Below are positions 37,297 to 45,921 of a DNA stretch of 64,000 bases, in pieces. Under the pieces are notes generated by a model, which was not told where the DNA came from, ran no database searches, and was given only the letters and a program-made list of their open reading frames with translations. Source of the DNA: Planomonospora sp. ID82291 (GTDB lineage Bacteria > Actinomycetota > Actinomycetes > Streptosporangiales > Streptosporangiaceae); contig NZ_JABTEX010000010.1 in NCBI RefSeq assembly GCF_015711645.1, positions 1 through 64,000 on the forward strand. The letters are read 5' to 3'. A program made the translations under genes and the position numbers. Each line of letters opens with the position of its first letter. The first letter of the stretch is position 1.

Positions 37297-39348
37297 CTAC
37301 GGCCAGTCGATGACGAGTCGGCTGTAGGGCTTGTCGATGACGAACCGCGGGTCGGCGGCCGTCAGCAGGTCGCGGGCGCTGCCGGTGGCCATGCGGAAGG
37401 TAGGGGCCGGAGCGTCGTTGCCGTAGTCGCGGTCCCACTCGCTGATCGCGGCCGCAACCTGCTCGGCGAGCACGGCGGCGCGCGAGCCGTGCCCGATGAC
37501 GCCGACCTCCCAGAACCGGCCCTCGCCATCCTCACCCTCGCGGACCGTCAGGTAGGCGAGGGAGTCGCCGTCGAGCGCGGCCATGGAACCCCAGCCGAAG
37601 TGCGGGGTGAAGCCGGGCCGCTGGCCGGGCAGCCGGGACAGGCCGTTCGGCAGGACGCACGCCAGCCACAGGTACAGCCACTCCCAGGGGGAGCCCTGCC
37701 GGAACTTCACCCCGGTGTAGACCTTGTGGGCGGGCTCGTCCAGGACGGTCCGGATCGCCTCCCGGTCGACGAGCTGCTCGCTGAAGGTCTCCAGGCGGAC
37801 GTTGCCTTCCCCGGCCATGAGCACCCGCGTGTAGACGTCGTCGCAGATGCCCTTGCGCAGCGGGACGAACGTCGCCATCTCGCAGGAGACCGTCTTCCAG
37901 ACCTCGCCGTCACGCTCGAACGCGAACGAGCGGGAGATGCTGCCGCGGATCCGCATCGGGATGACCACCCGGCCGCCGGGGGCGAGCTGGTCCAGCACCG
38001 TGACGGGGACGTCTCCCGTGCCGACGGTGAACTGGATCCGGTCGAACGGGGCATGGCCGGGCAGCCCGGCCGCGCCATCACCAAGGACGCAGGTGACGTT
38101 CGAGACGCCCGCCTCCGCCACGTTCTTCCGCGCGCTGGCCACCAGGTCCTCGTCAACGTCGACGGTCCACACGTGACCGTCCGGGGCGACGAGCCGCCCG
38201 AGCAGGGCCGCGTTGTAGCCGGTGGCGGCCCCGGCTTCCAGGACCTTGTCGCCGGGGCGGGCGCCCAGCTGCTCCAGTTGGGTGGCGACGATGGACGGCG
38301 CGGAGATGCACGAGATCATCTCGCCGGTCTCGTCGTCGTGCTTCACGGGCACGGCGTCATCGACGTACGCGGCCTCGACGCTGGCGTCGGGGATGAACCG
38401 GTGGCGCTCGACGGTGCGGAACGCGTCGATGATCGCGGGGGTGCGCAGGTGCCCGGAGGCGGTGAACCTGTCCACCATGGCTTCGCGCAGCTCGGTGGGG
38501 TCGACGGTCGTAGTGATGGTGGTCTCCATTTTCTCGACGGTAGGGGTTACGGGTACGGACTGGCGGGTGGACACGGTGGCCGGTTCGTCATCGCCGAACG
38601 CGACGCGGCGGCCCAGCCATGCCGCCGCGGCCTGCTCGGCCACGGGTACGGCGGCGCGGTTGAACGCGAAGATGGCGTGGTGGGCGAGCACCGCGCGCAG
38701 GCCTCGCGTCAGGTGCCCGCCGGCCGCGAGCCGGGCCAGGCGGCGGCCGGCGTCGGCGAACGCGGTGACCCGCTCAGCCCAGCCCGGTTCGGTGGCCTGT
38801 CGCTGCGCGGCGTCGGCGTTCATCAGGCGCCGCATGGCGCCGATCGCTGCCGTCCGGCGGGCCGCGTCCTGCGGCGGGTCGATCAGCGGGCGGAGGGCTG
38901 CGAGCTTCGCCCACACGTCGCCGATCTCGAACGGGTCGAGTCCGGCGGCGCGGTACATGGTGGACAGCAGCAGCACGCAGCGTTCCTTGGCGTGCGGGCT
39001 GCCGGTCTCGGCCAAGGCGGGAGGGCTGTCGGCGCAGAACACCTCATGAGCGACGGCCATACCGTCCGGGCCGCCGAAGGCGTCGGTCTCGGGCTCGTAG
39101 ATGCCGCCGACCCAGCCGGTCGCCAGGTCGTCGGCGACGAGCTGGTCGAGCAGGTCGCCCGCGGGGTGTTCGGTGCGCAGCCGGAGCCCTCCGTCCTTGT
39201 GCAGGAAGTGGAACCGCTGGCCGTGCAGGGCGGCCGACAGGGCGGCGGCGGCCTTGGGGCTGATCCCGTTGCCGCCGGGGAAGCTGATGGTGGCGTGCCA
39301 CCAGTCCGGTTCGGCCGCCGGGACCCGGTTGTCCTCGGTGGAGTTCAT
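37297..39348 (-). CDS. Lanthipeptide elimination domain fused to PIMT-like methyltransferase (FxLD system)
   Basis: 683 residues. The first ~260 (WWHATISFPGGNGISPKAAA, HFLHKDGGLRLRTEHPAGDL, GGIYEPETDAFGGPDGMAV) match the thiopeptide-type/SpaB C-terminal domain that in LanB enzymes performs glutamate elimination. From ~300 onward is a protein-L-isoaspartate O-methyltransferase-like domain with SAM motif VLEAGAATGYNAALL near residue 365 and VWTVDVDEDLVASAR. This is the architecture annotated as methyltransferase, FxLD system. The methyltransferase part is expected to methylate an Asp of the modified peptide (as OlvSA does, leading to isoAsp); whether it does so here is inference. Confidence 0.83.
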   Translation of the reverse strand: MNSTEDNRVPAAEPDWWHATISFPGGNGISPKAAAALSAALHGQRFHFLHKDGGLRLRTEHPAGDLLDQLVADDLATGWVGGIYEPETDAFGGPDGMAVAHEVFCADSPPALAETGSPHAKERCVLLLSTMYRAAGLDPFEIGDVWAKLAALRPLIDPPQDAARRTAAIGAMRRLMNADAAQRQATEPGWAERVTAFADAGRRLARLAAGGHLTRGLRAVLAHHAIFAFNRAAVPVAEQAAAAWLGRRVAFGDDEPATVSTRQSVPVTPTVEKMETTITTTVDPTELREAMVDRFTASGHLRTPAIIDAFRTVERHRFIPDASVEAAYVDDAVPVKHDDETGEMISCISAPSIVATQLEQLGARPGDKVLEAGAATGYNAALLGRLVAPDGHVWTVDVDEDLVASARKNVAEAGVSNVTCVLGDGAAGLPGHAPFDRIQFTVGTGDVPVTVLDQLAPGGRVVIPMRIRGSISRSFAFERDGEVWKTVSCEMATFVPLRKGICDDVYTRVLMAGEGNVRLETFSEQLVDREAIRTVLDEPAHKVYTGVKFRQGSPWEWLYLWLACVLPNGLSRLPGQRPGFTPHFGWGSMAALDGDSLAYLTVREGEDGEGRFWEVGVIGHGSRAAVLAEQVAAAISEWDRDYGNDAPAPTFRMATGSARDLLTAADPRFVIDKPYSRLVIDWP

Positions 39349-39394
39349 GTCGTCGTGTTCGCTCCTGCTCGGTAGAGGTCGGGTGGTGCGGGGG

Positions 39395-40459
39395 TCAGTG
39401 GATCAGCAGAGCTCGGGTCCAGCCGGTGGTGTTCGAGCCGTCCAGCGCCAGGTGCGCGCCGGCCCGGCCTTCCATGAACCCGGGTTTCGGCAGTCCAGCG
39501 ATCCCTGCGGCCAGGCGCTGATGGAGCTGTTCGATGTGCCCGGCGAACCGGTCGGGGGCGGCGCTGTCGGTGGCGACGGCTCTGGTGACGGTCAGCAGGC
39601 CCGCCCAGCCGTGGCACAGGGACGCATCGGTGACCAGATCAAGGCGGGCCGGGTCGGCGAGAGCGGCCAGGGCCATCTCCTCGGCCATCTGCCTGCGGGC
39701 GGGGTCGCCGAGCGCGAGCGCGGCCAGCTGCAGGGCGCGGGCGATCCCCAGGGCCCCGTAGCACCAGGACGGACGTCCCGGCGGCGCCGACGACGGTGGC
39801 GGCTCCTGGGTGAGCTGGTCGCGGGTGATCCAGTAGAAGGCACCGAAGACGTCCAGCCAGCGCGCGAACACCTCGATGGCGTCGGTCTGGCCGTCCACCT
39901 GGATGCCGTGGCGGGCGGCGATGGACAGCAGCGCCAGCGGGCCCGCGATGCCGTGCGCGACCCCGTTGTTGCCGTGCCCGCCGACCACCTCCTCGTGCCC
40001 GGGACCGTCCGCGGACCACCAGCCGGGCAGCACCCGGCCGTCGTCGTGGACCGGGTGGGCCAGCGACACCAGACAGGCCAGCACCTCCCCCAGCAGCGGC
40101 GGCGGGCTCTCCCGGGCCAGCAGCAGCGCGGCCAGCCCGGTGAGCCCGCGGATCAGGTCGAACTCCGCCAGCGGCACCAGCAGCGCCGAATCCCGCCGCC
40201 GCCGGGCCGCGGCCAGGCGGGCGGCCACGACCCGGTCGACGGCGGCCTGGACGCCGGGGCTGGTGCGTCCGGCGCGGCCGAGCACGAACTCCAGCGCCGG
40301 GGCGCCGTGGAACAGGGACGCGTTCGCGCCGACGCTGACGCCGCCGGCGACCGCCTCGGCCAGCAGCGGCCGCGCCGTCTCGAGGTCGCCGCGCTCGATG
40401 GGCAGCAGCGCCATCCCGAGCGTGCCCTCGGCCAGGGCCTGCGTTCTGGGCGGGGTCAT
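39395..40459 (-). CDS. lanC: Lanthionine synthetase C-like cyclase (LanC)
   Basis: The ATG at 40459 overlaps the dehydratase stop (ATGA), so the two are translationally coupled. 354 residues of alpha-toroid type with GHGNNGVAHGIAGPLALLSI, WCYGALGIARALQLAAL and CHGWAGLLTVT; the Cys of WCYG and the Cys-His of CHG are the zinc ligands that activate precursor Cys thiols for addition to dehydroamino acids. It would form the thioether rings of the peptide encoded at 42556-42729. Confidence 0.88.
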   Translation of the reverse strand: MTPPRTQALAEGTLGMALLPIERGDLETARPLLAEAVAGGVSVGANASLFHGAPALEFVLGRAGRTSPGVQAAVDRVVAARLAAARRRRDSALLVPLAEFDLIRGLTGLAALLLARESPPPLLGEVLACLVSLAHPVHDDGRVLPGWWSADGPGHEEVVGGHGNNGVAHGIAGPLALLSIAARHGIQVDGQTDAIEVFARWLDVFGAFYWITRDQLTQEPPPSSAPPGRPSWCYGALGIARALQLAALALGDPARRQMAEEMALAALADPARLDLVTDASLCHGWAGLLTVTRAVATDSAAPDRFAGHIEQLHQRLAAGIAGLPKPGFMEGRAGAHLALDGSNTTGWTRALLIH

Positions 40460-42492
40460 CGGGCCGCCCTCAGCGCGACGACGATGCTGTGCGCTCGCCC
40501 GCCGATCCAGCCATCGGCGTCCGGCGGCGGCGCGTCGTAGAGCGTCGCGACGGGGGCGCCGCCGAGGTGGGTGCGGAGCAGGTCCAGGTGCATGTCCTGG
40601 GTGAGGTCCAGCAGCAGCCGCTGATCGTCCACGGCCCACAGCACCCGCTCGGGCACCCGGGCCCTCTCGCGCCAGGCGTGCAGCTGCTCCGCCCACTGGC
40701 CCAGAGAGGCGGTACGGCCGGGCAGGGTCCGGGCGCGGAGCTGCCAGCGTGCGGCGACCAGGACGCTGCGCCGGTAGTGCAGCGCCGGGGTGAACGGCAG
40801 CGTCCACGCGGCCCCCCAGTCCCACCAGGTGACTTGGGGGGTGGCGGCGCGGCTGATCTCGGCCAGGAACCGGACCAGCGGCGGGGTGTAGTTGTTCCAC
40901 ACGAAGTTGATCGCGGTCGGCGCCAACAGCTCCACGCGCTCCCCCGTGGTCGCCACCGCGAGGTACAGGTGGCCGTCGCGGAGGCCGACGACCAGATCGG
41001 AGGGGAGGAGCACCTTCTCGTCGCCGGTGCGGAACTCGCCGACGCTCAGCAGACGCGGCAGGGCCTTCGGCGCCCGCGTGAGCAGGTCGGCCCCGACGCG
41101 GGAGGGATGGAACGACAACTGCGCCGCCTGCGCGCCGGGCGCCACCGTGGGCAGGTCGCCGTACCCGGCGGTGAGCTCCGGCAGCAGATACCAGAACCGG
41201 CCGGTCATGGTGCCGGCCGCGCGGGAGACGGTGTGGACGCGCAGCCGGAAGTCGCCCCTGCCGAGTGCCGGCAGCGAGCACGCCTGCACCTGTGCGCACA
41301 GCTCGAAGTGGGGCGCGAGGGCGGGGCCCGGCCCGCCCGCGGCGGCCTCCAACTCCTCGACCATCGCCTCCGACAAGATCACCGTCTGGTCGCCTTCGGC
41401 TGCGGCGGTCCCGGCGAGATCCAGCAGCACCCGGTCGCGGCGTGACATCGGCCGGGGCGGCTGTGACAGCACGTCGAACCCGTCCGGCAGGCCCAGCCCG
41501 GCGTCCGGGTCGGTGAGGTACTCCAGGGCAATCTCGGCGCCCTCGCCGAACCGCTCGGCGAACCGCTCGGTGTAGCGCTGCCAGGCCGTGGTCCCGGCCG
41601 GGCAGGGCGACAGGCGGGCCAGCGCGGTCGCCGCGGTCTCCAGCTCGACCGCGACCGTCTGCGGCAGGACCACCTCGGCGTCCAGCCGCAGGTCTGCCGC
41701 CGCCCGAGCGCTGGCGGCCACGACCGCGGGCGGCAGAGCGTCGGCCGGGTCGATGACGGTGGCGGGGGCCCGCAACTGCGACAGGAGCAGCCGGGTCCGC
41801 AGCAGGTCGGCGACCATCGCCGCCCGGCGGTGCGCACTCCCGTGCGGGAACGCGGCGGCGAGCCTGTCGAGCAGGGCCGCGTACCGGATCGGTGACCGTG
41901 CCGCCTCCAGCACCAGCGCCAGCGCGGGAGTCAGCGCCAGTGAGAACTCCGCGGCCCCCTCGGCGGGGACATGCACGCGGCCCGCACGGACGCGGGCCAG
42001 GGTGTTGACGCACACCTCGATGTCGGCCATCAGTTCGGGGTCTGCTTCGTAGGCGCTGATCGCCGCATCCAGTACGGTGGGGTCCGGCCGTACGACGACC
42101 TCGTGCGCCTCCCCGACGCGCACGAACGGCTTGTCGCCGAACTCGACCAGGCCGACGCCCGCGAACAGCCCGAACGGGGTGGACCGGTGCGCGGAGCGCA
42201 GGGCGTAGCGGGCGACGGCGAGGGCGGCGCGGCGGGCCCGGTGAGGATTCGTCACCTGCCTGGCCAGGATCGCCGCCACCTGGTGGGCGAGGTCGGGGCT
42301 GGCGTTGGTGACCGCCCGCCGGAAGGGGGCATCGGCCCACACCGTGGCAAGCCACGATCGCCACTGCTCGATGGGAGACCCGGGCCCCGGCCATGCCGGA
42401 AGGGGAGGAGTCGCAGTGTTCACCGCAGCGCGCAGCATCCCTGCGCCGGTGCGCTGGTAGAGCCTGATCCGCTTCCGCGTCATCACTCTCAC
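40456..42492 (-). CDS. lanB: Class I lanthipeptide dehydratase, glutamylation domain only (split LanB)
   Basis: 678 residues. RSAHRSTPFGLFAGVGLVEF near residue 100 is the hallmark of the Lant_dehydr_N domain. It ends without the C-terminal elimination domain, which is instead found fused to the methyltransferase at 37297-39348. LanB uses Glu-tRNA to glutamylate Ser/Thr of the precursor before elimination. The first codons offer GTG at 42492 or ATG at 42483. 63 bases downstream of the precursor gene. Confidence 0.88.
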   Translation of the reverse strand: MRVMTRKRIRLYQRTGAGMLRAAVNTATPPLPAWPGPGSPIEQWRSWLATVWADAPFRRAVTNASPDLAHQVAAILARQVTNPHRARRAALAVARYALRSAHRSTPFGLFAGVGLVEFGDKPFVRVGEAHEVVVRPDPTVLDAAISAYEADPELMADIEVCVNTLARVRAGRVHVPAEGAAEFSLALTPALALVLEAARSPIRYAALLDRLAAAFPHGSAHRRAAMVADLLRTRLLLSQLRAPATVIDPADALPPAVVAASARAAADLRLDAEVVLPQTVAVELETAATALARLSPCPAGTTAWQRYTERFAERFGEGAEIALEYLTDPDAGLGLPDGFDVLSQPPRPMSRRDRVLLDLAGTAAAEGDQTVILSEAMVEELEAAAGGPGPALAPHFELCAQVQACSLPALGRGDFRLRVHTVSRAAGTMTGRFWYLLPELTAGYGDLPTVAPGAQAAQLSFHPSRVGADLLTRAPKALPRLLSVGEFRTGDEKVLLPSDLVVGLRDGHLYLAVATTGERVELLAPTAINFVWNNYTPPLVRFLAEISRAATPQVTWWDWGAAWTLPFTPALHYRRSVLVAARWQLRARTLPGRTASLGQWAEQLHAWRERARVPERVLWAVDDQRLLLDLTQDMHLDLLRTHLGGAPVATLYDAPPPDADGWIGGRAHSIVVALRAAR

Positions 42493-42555
42493 TCCGTCCT
42501 GTACGCCATCCGGGAAGACAGGGGCCCGAGCCGGTGAGGCCCGCGCGAGCCGGGT

Positions 42556-42729
42556 CTACGACGTCGTGCAGGCGCTCGGGCAGGAGCTTCCGCAGTTGTC
42601 GCCGGTGCTGCACATCAGCACCGTGTCGGCCGCCGGGGTGCCCTCGACATAGGTGATGTCGAAGCCGAACGGGTCGACGTCGGTCTCGCTGTCCGCGGTG
42701 GTCGGCTGGTCGATGGTCGGGGTGCTCAT
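42556..42729 (-). CDS. FxLD-type lanthipeptide precursor peptide (57 aa)
   Basis: The ATG at 42729 is preceded by GAGGAGGACAGGG, an excellent ribosome site, which decides the start. Leader residues 1-38 include DPFGFDITYVEG, an FxLD-like recognition motif (here F-D-I-T). The core CSTGDNCGSSC, PSACTTS has four Cys and five Ser/Thr before or between them, enough for up to four thioether rings, plus GDN as a candidate Asp methylation site. Directly upstream of the dehydratase. Confidence 0.85.
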   Translation of the reverse strand: MSTPTIDQPTTADSETDVDPFGFDITYVEGTPAADTVLMCSTGDNCGSSCPSACTTS

Positions 42730-43100
42730 CCCTGTCCTCCTCTGCTGTGCGGGGAACGCCGGCATGGGAGTCACGCCAGCGGGTGGGGACCCTGCATCGC
42801 CTCCCGGGGCGCCGCAGGGGTGGCGCCTGTTGTTCCTCCGCCGGCGGCGTCCCGTGGACCTTGTGCTGCCTGCGGAGTCGTACGGCGCGGCAGCACGGGA
42901 AGCGAGTGGTTTCCCCCGTGCTGCCGCGCCAGTTCATGGGGGACCGGCGGAAACGGTCGTGCGTTCGACGCCGAGCCGGTCGGCGGCCGCGTCGAGGTCT
43001 TCCGGCAGCAGGTTCCATCGGTGTACGAGCCGGGCCGCCGCGGACTTCTGCCGGAGGCGCCTGCGTATCCACCGGAGGGTGAGGAAGCCCCGGCGTGTGA
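42730..43100. other. Gap between precursor and upstream operon
   Basis: No supported gene. It contains a strong hairpin (see 42884-42930) and must hold the precursor promoter, but no clear P1 or P2 element is present, unlike the phage-like units. That difference suggests the cluster came in as separate cargo. Confidence 0.5.
42884..42930 (-). terminator. 16-bp hairpin upstream of the lanthipeptide precursor
   Basis: GGCGCGGCAGCACGGG and exact complement around a 15-base loop. It could end the 44172-43101 transcript or attenuate read-through into the precursor gene. Confidence 0.65.
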
Positions 43101-43244
43101 TCACCGATTGGCCTGCGGGGGGATCCCGGCGAAGCCCGGCATCGCGCCGAGGATCTGGTACGCCGACAGCGGCAGGGGAGCCTTCTCGGAGGGCTCGTCG
43201 GCGGGGTCGTCGGACGCGGGCGTGGGGACGTCGTTCTCAGGCAT
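43101..43244 (-). CDS. 47-aa acidic peptide
   Basis: The ATG at 43244 has CTGGAG at good spacing and overlaps the end of the upstream gene by 8 bases; a longer frame exists but its N-terminus is low complexity. MPENDVPTPASDDPADEPSE, KAPLPLSAYQILGAMPGFA: acidic, Pro-rich, with a hydrophobic GAMPGFAG end. No Cys, so not a lanthipeptide core. It could be a second small peptide product or a chaperone-like partner. Confidence 0.5.
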   Translation of the reverse strand: MPENDVPTPASDDPADEPSEKAPLPLSAYQILGAMPGFAGIPPQANR

Positions 43245-43656
43245 ACCGGACTCCAGGGAGATGGTCAGCGGAAACGGATGAGGCTTGCCCGCGGCCTCGG
43301 CGGGACCTGCGTCGGCGCTGGGGGACTGCGCTCCCCTTCGCCGCGTGGTCACCGCCGCCGAGGCCGCGGGGTGTGATCTGGCAGGCTCCCGTCACCGGCC
43401 TGATGGGTGTGGGCGGCCGGAGGTGCGCCGTGGGGAGCACGAGCGCCTGCCAGAGGTCGTCTTCGGCCTGGACCATGCGGTCCCAGAGGCCTTCGGGGGT
43501 GCGGTCCTCGACCGTGGGGCAGCCCTGGGGGTCGCAGAGGTACAAGGCGGTGAAGCACCGGCTCCACGGTCCCCACATGACCAACCAGCGGCCTCCGGTG
43601 CGGGCCTGGAGCTCGCGGGCCTTGGCGGCGTTGGCGACGTCATACGGGCGCGGCAT
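43237..43656 (-). CDS. Hypothetical protein of the lanthipeptide region (139 aa)
   Basis: ATG with AAGAGATGACTTCTC upstream. The N-terminal 85 residues look genuine (ELQARTGGRWLVMWGPWSRC, FTALYLCDPQGCPTVEDRTP, LWDRMVQAEDDLWQAL); the C-terminal third is Arg-rich. Proteins with the WLVMWGPWSR motif are common beside XRE/ABC regulatory genes in actinomycetes and have no assigned function. Overlaps both neighbours, forming a coupled run. Confidence 0.65.
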   Translation of the reverse strand: MPRPYDVANAAKARELQARTGGRWLVMWGPWSRCFTALYLCDPQGCPTVEDRTPEGLWDRMVQAEDDLWQALVLPTAHLRPPTPIRPVTGACQITPRGLGGGDHAAKGSAVPQRRRRSRRGRGQASSVSADHLPGVRYA

Positions 43657-44005
43657 GAGAAGTCATCTCTTCCAGGTAGAGGTCAGCGAGGGTGCCGGCG
43701 GTGCCTTCACGGACACGCGCCACGAGGTCGGCCCGGAGCGCGGCACGGTGCTTAGCGAGCCGCGCGGCCGCGCCCCGGGCTGTGAAGGTCAGGACGAGCA
43801 GGGGCCGGTCCCTGCCCGGGATGGCTGCCGCGGGGGCGGTCCACCAGATGACGCGGCCATCTGTCCAGGCGACCAGACCATGCCATATCGAGAGCTGGAC
43901 ATGGCCGGAGACGAGCGGGTGCACGTCCACGGAAACGCCGTGCTCGTCCCGTAGCGCCGCGGCGATTCGGTGGGCTATCTGCTCCGCCGGAGTGTTCACC
44001 GTCAC
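43640..44005 (-). CDS. Hypothetical protein (121 aa)
   Basis: The GTG at 44005 overlaps the stop of the 56-aa gene upstream and is preceded by GGGGGATG. VTVNTPAEQIAHRIAAALRD, VDVHPLVSGHVQLSIWHGLV, RVIWWTAPAAAIPGRDRPLL, ARLAKHRAALRADLVARVR. Alpha/beta, soluble. Its 3' end overlaps the next gene by 17 bases. No family recognised. Confidence 0.65.
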   Translation of the reverse strand: MTVNTPAEQIAHRIAAALRDEHGVSVDVHPLVSGHVQLSIWHGLVAWTDGRVIWWTAPAAAIPGRDRPLLVLTFTARGAAARLAKHRAALRADLVARVREGTAGTLADLYLEEMTSHAAPV

Positions 44006-44172
44006 CGCATCCCCCTGCCGGTGAACGTCTGCGAGAGGACTCCTCCGTGGGGTCCGTAGAAGACCACGCTGCCGTCGCTCACCCACACCGTCGTGGCGCC
44101 CTCGCCCTGGTGGTCCAGCGGCATGCGTGTGCCGTGGCTCGGCATCGCTGGACTGGGGGACTGCTCATTCAT
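44002..44172 (-). CDS. 56-aa hypothetical protein heading the minus-strand run
   Basis: ATG with CGAGGCCCCG upstream; stop overlaps the next GTG. MNEQSPSPAMPSHGTRMPLD then a beta-rich TTVWVSDGSVVFYGPHGGVL. First gene of four overlapping genes (44172 to 43101) that run toward the lanthipeptide precursor and are divergent from the XRE-TPR regulator. Function unknown. Confidence 0.6.
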   Translation of the reverse strand: MNEQSPSPAMPSHGTRMPLDHQGEGATTVWVSDGSVVFYGPHGGVLSQTFTGRGMR

Positions 44173-44412
44173 CGGGGCCTCGGAAAAGTGAGACGGCTGG
44201 AGGACTGCCGTTAGTAAACGCCCTCGGCACTTGGATGGTCACTGGGCGTGCGGACATTCTTTCTATGCACTCAAGAACCCCATTGACCTGCGGATTCACC
44301 GGCAGGAGAGGCTGTTCTATGTCACCCGAAAGACCGGTGCCCGATTTGCGTGGTTGCCGAACGCGGGTATCAACGGCGACTCTGCCCCCAGAGCCCATTC
44401 CAGGGAGCTGTG

Positions 44413-45912
44413 ATGAGCGGATCAAGCAAGAGGGACGTCAACCGGCTACGCACCCAGATGGCCCAGCAGGGCCGCGAGGTGGAGGAGATCGCCGAAGAGA
44501 TCCGGCACATGTGCGGATGCTCGCGCCTGGCGGCGTTCCGCATGGCACTCGGTCTCAGCCAGCCCGAGGCGGTGGAGCGGTGCCGGCGGCAAGCACCGAC
44601 GTCGGTCCTGGACCAGCCGCTGCTGTCGCGGCTGGAGATGTTCCCGGCGGCCGGATCTCGGGCGCCGCAGGCGACGCAGATCATCACGCTGGCCAGCGTC
44701 TACGGGACCACTCCGCTGAGGCTGCTCGACCCGGCAGCCCTGGACCGGCTCGACCCATCGGAACGGGACGTCCTGATCCGATGCAACACCGGATTCACCG
44801 CTGCTCCGACCGCCCCGGCCGGAGCAGCACCTTCACCAACGGCACGGGCACGTCCACTGGTCCACCTACAGGTACCAGCATCCGACAGCCTGAAGAAGGA
44901 GGTAGAGATGGCCGCACGCAGAGCGCTGCGGTTCACTGTCGGCGCAGAGGGCAGCAACATCGGCCCCGAGACACTGGACCAGCTACGTGCCGAGGTCAGC
45001 CGCCTCGCACTGGCCTACCCTCAGCAACCCCTGCCGACCCTGCTCGGCGACCTGACGGACCTCCAAGACGTCGCATTCCGGCTCCTCGAAGGCCGACAGC
45101 GGCCCGCCGAGACCGCCGAGATGTACCTCCTCGCCGGGGTCATCAGCGGAATGCTCGCCAAGGCCTCCCACGACCTCGGCGACCCGCACTCGGCGATGAC
45201 GCAGGCCCGCGCGTCGTTCGTCTGCGCGGACAACGCCGGCCACGACGGACTGCGAGCGTGGACGCGCGGCCTGCAGTCGATGATCTCCTACTGGGCCGGG
45301 TGGCCCCACGAGGCCGGCCGCTACGCGCAGTCCGGCGGCGAGTATGCCTCCCGGACCCGTGGGACGAGCTCGGTGTGGCTGCCCGCGCAGGAGGCTCGGG
45401 TATGGGCCGTCCTCGGGGACGGGGAGCGGGCGATCGCGGCGATCGAGCGCGCGAACGACGCTCGGGAACAGGTCGAGCCGGACGACCTGGACGTCCTCGG
45501 CGGGATCATGACGTTCCCGCGGCCCCGCCAGCTCTACTACGCCGCTGACACGCGCGTGTGGCTCCCCGGGGATGAGGAGCAGGCCGACCGGGTCGCGGGC
45601 GAAGCGCTCGCCGCCTACGGCCAAGCGGCGCCGGATGAGCGGTCCTTCAGCGACGAGGCCGGTGCCCGTGCCGATCAGGCGCTCGCCCGGGTGAACCTGG
45701 GCGATCTGGAGGGCGCGGCCGAAGCGCTGCGGCCGGTGCTGGAGTTGCCCGTCGAGCAGCGCATCGGCGGAGTCGTCGCCAGCGCGATGCGCGTGCACGC
45801 CGCCCTCCGGACCCCGACCTACCGGGGCACGACCACCGCGAGGACATTGCAGCAGGAGATCGAGGTCTACGGGCAGGTGTCGGCCAGTGCCGCGCTTCCC
45901 CGCGGTCGCTAA
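44413..45912 (+). CDS. XRE-TPR transcriptional regulator
   Basis: ATG with GGGAGCTGTG upstream. Residues ~30-115 are an HTH region (SRLAAFRMALGLSQPEAVER, LDQPLLSRLEMFPAAGSRAP, ITLASVYGTTPLRLLDPAAL). From ~170 to 499 are TPR-like helical repeats (AEMYLLAGVISGMLAKASHD, QEARVWAVLGDGERAIAAIE). This is the layout of actinomycete regulators that sense a small ligand through the TPR part. Divergent from the operon reading toward the lanthipeptide genes, so it is the likely cluster regulator. Confidence 0.83.
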   Translation: MSGSSKRDVNRLRTQMAQQGREVEEIAEEIRHMCGCSRLAAFRMALGLSQPEAVERCRRQAPTSVLDQPLLSRLEMFPAAGSRAPQATQIITLASVYGTTPLRLLDPAALDRLDPSERDVLIRCNTGFTAAPTAPAGAAPSPTARARPLVHLQVPASDSLKKEVEMAARRALRFTVGAEGSNIGPETLDQLRAEVSRLALAYPQQPLPTLLGDLTDLQDVAFRLLEGRQRPAETAEMYLLAGVISGMLAKASHDLGDPHSAMTQARASFVCADNAGHDGLRAWTRGLQSMISYWAGWPHEAGRYAQSGGEYASRTRGTSSVWLPAQEARVWAVLGDGERAIAAIERANDAREQVEPDDLDVLGGIMTFPRPRQLYYAADTRVWLPGDEEQADRVAGEALAAYGQAAPDERSFSDEAGARADQALARVNLGDLEGAAEALRPVLELPVEQRIGGVVASAMRVHAALRTPTYRGTTTARTLQQEIEVYGQVSASAALPRGR

Positions 45913-45921
45913 CCTCCCTTC

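Noticed and set aside
35818-39375. A 1185-codon plus-strand frame across the lanthipeptide region
   Set aside because: It is the antisense shadow of the methyltransferase and TPR genes; its product has no domain, is Gly/Arg/His biased and lacks a ribosome site.
43101-43352. Longer 83-codon version of the 47-aa acidic ORF
   Set aside because: Its extra N-terminus overlaps the upstream gene by over 100 bases and lacks a ribosome site; the internal ATG at 43244 has one.
44196-44240. CGTTAGTAAACGCC, resembling the AGTAAA part of P1 copies c and h
   Set aside because: No TACANT hexamer at the required distance; the following bases are CTCGGCACTTGG.
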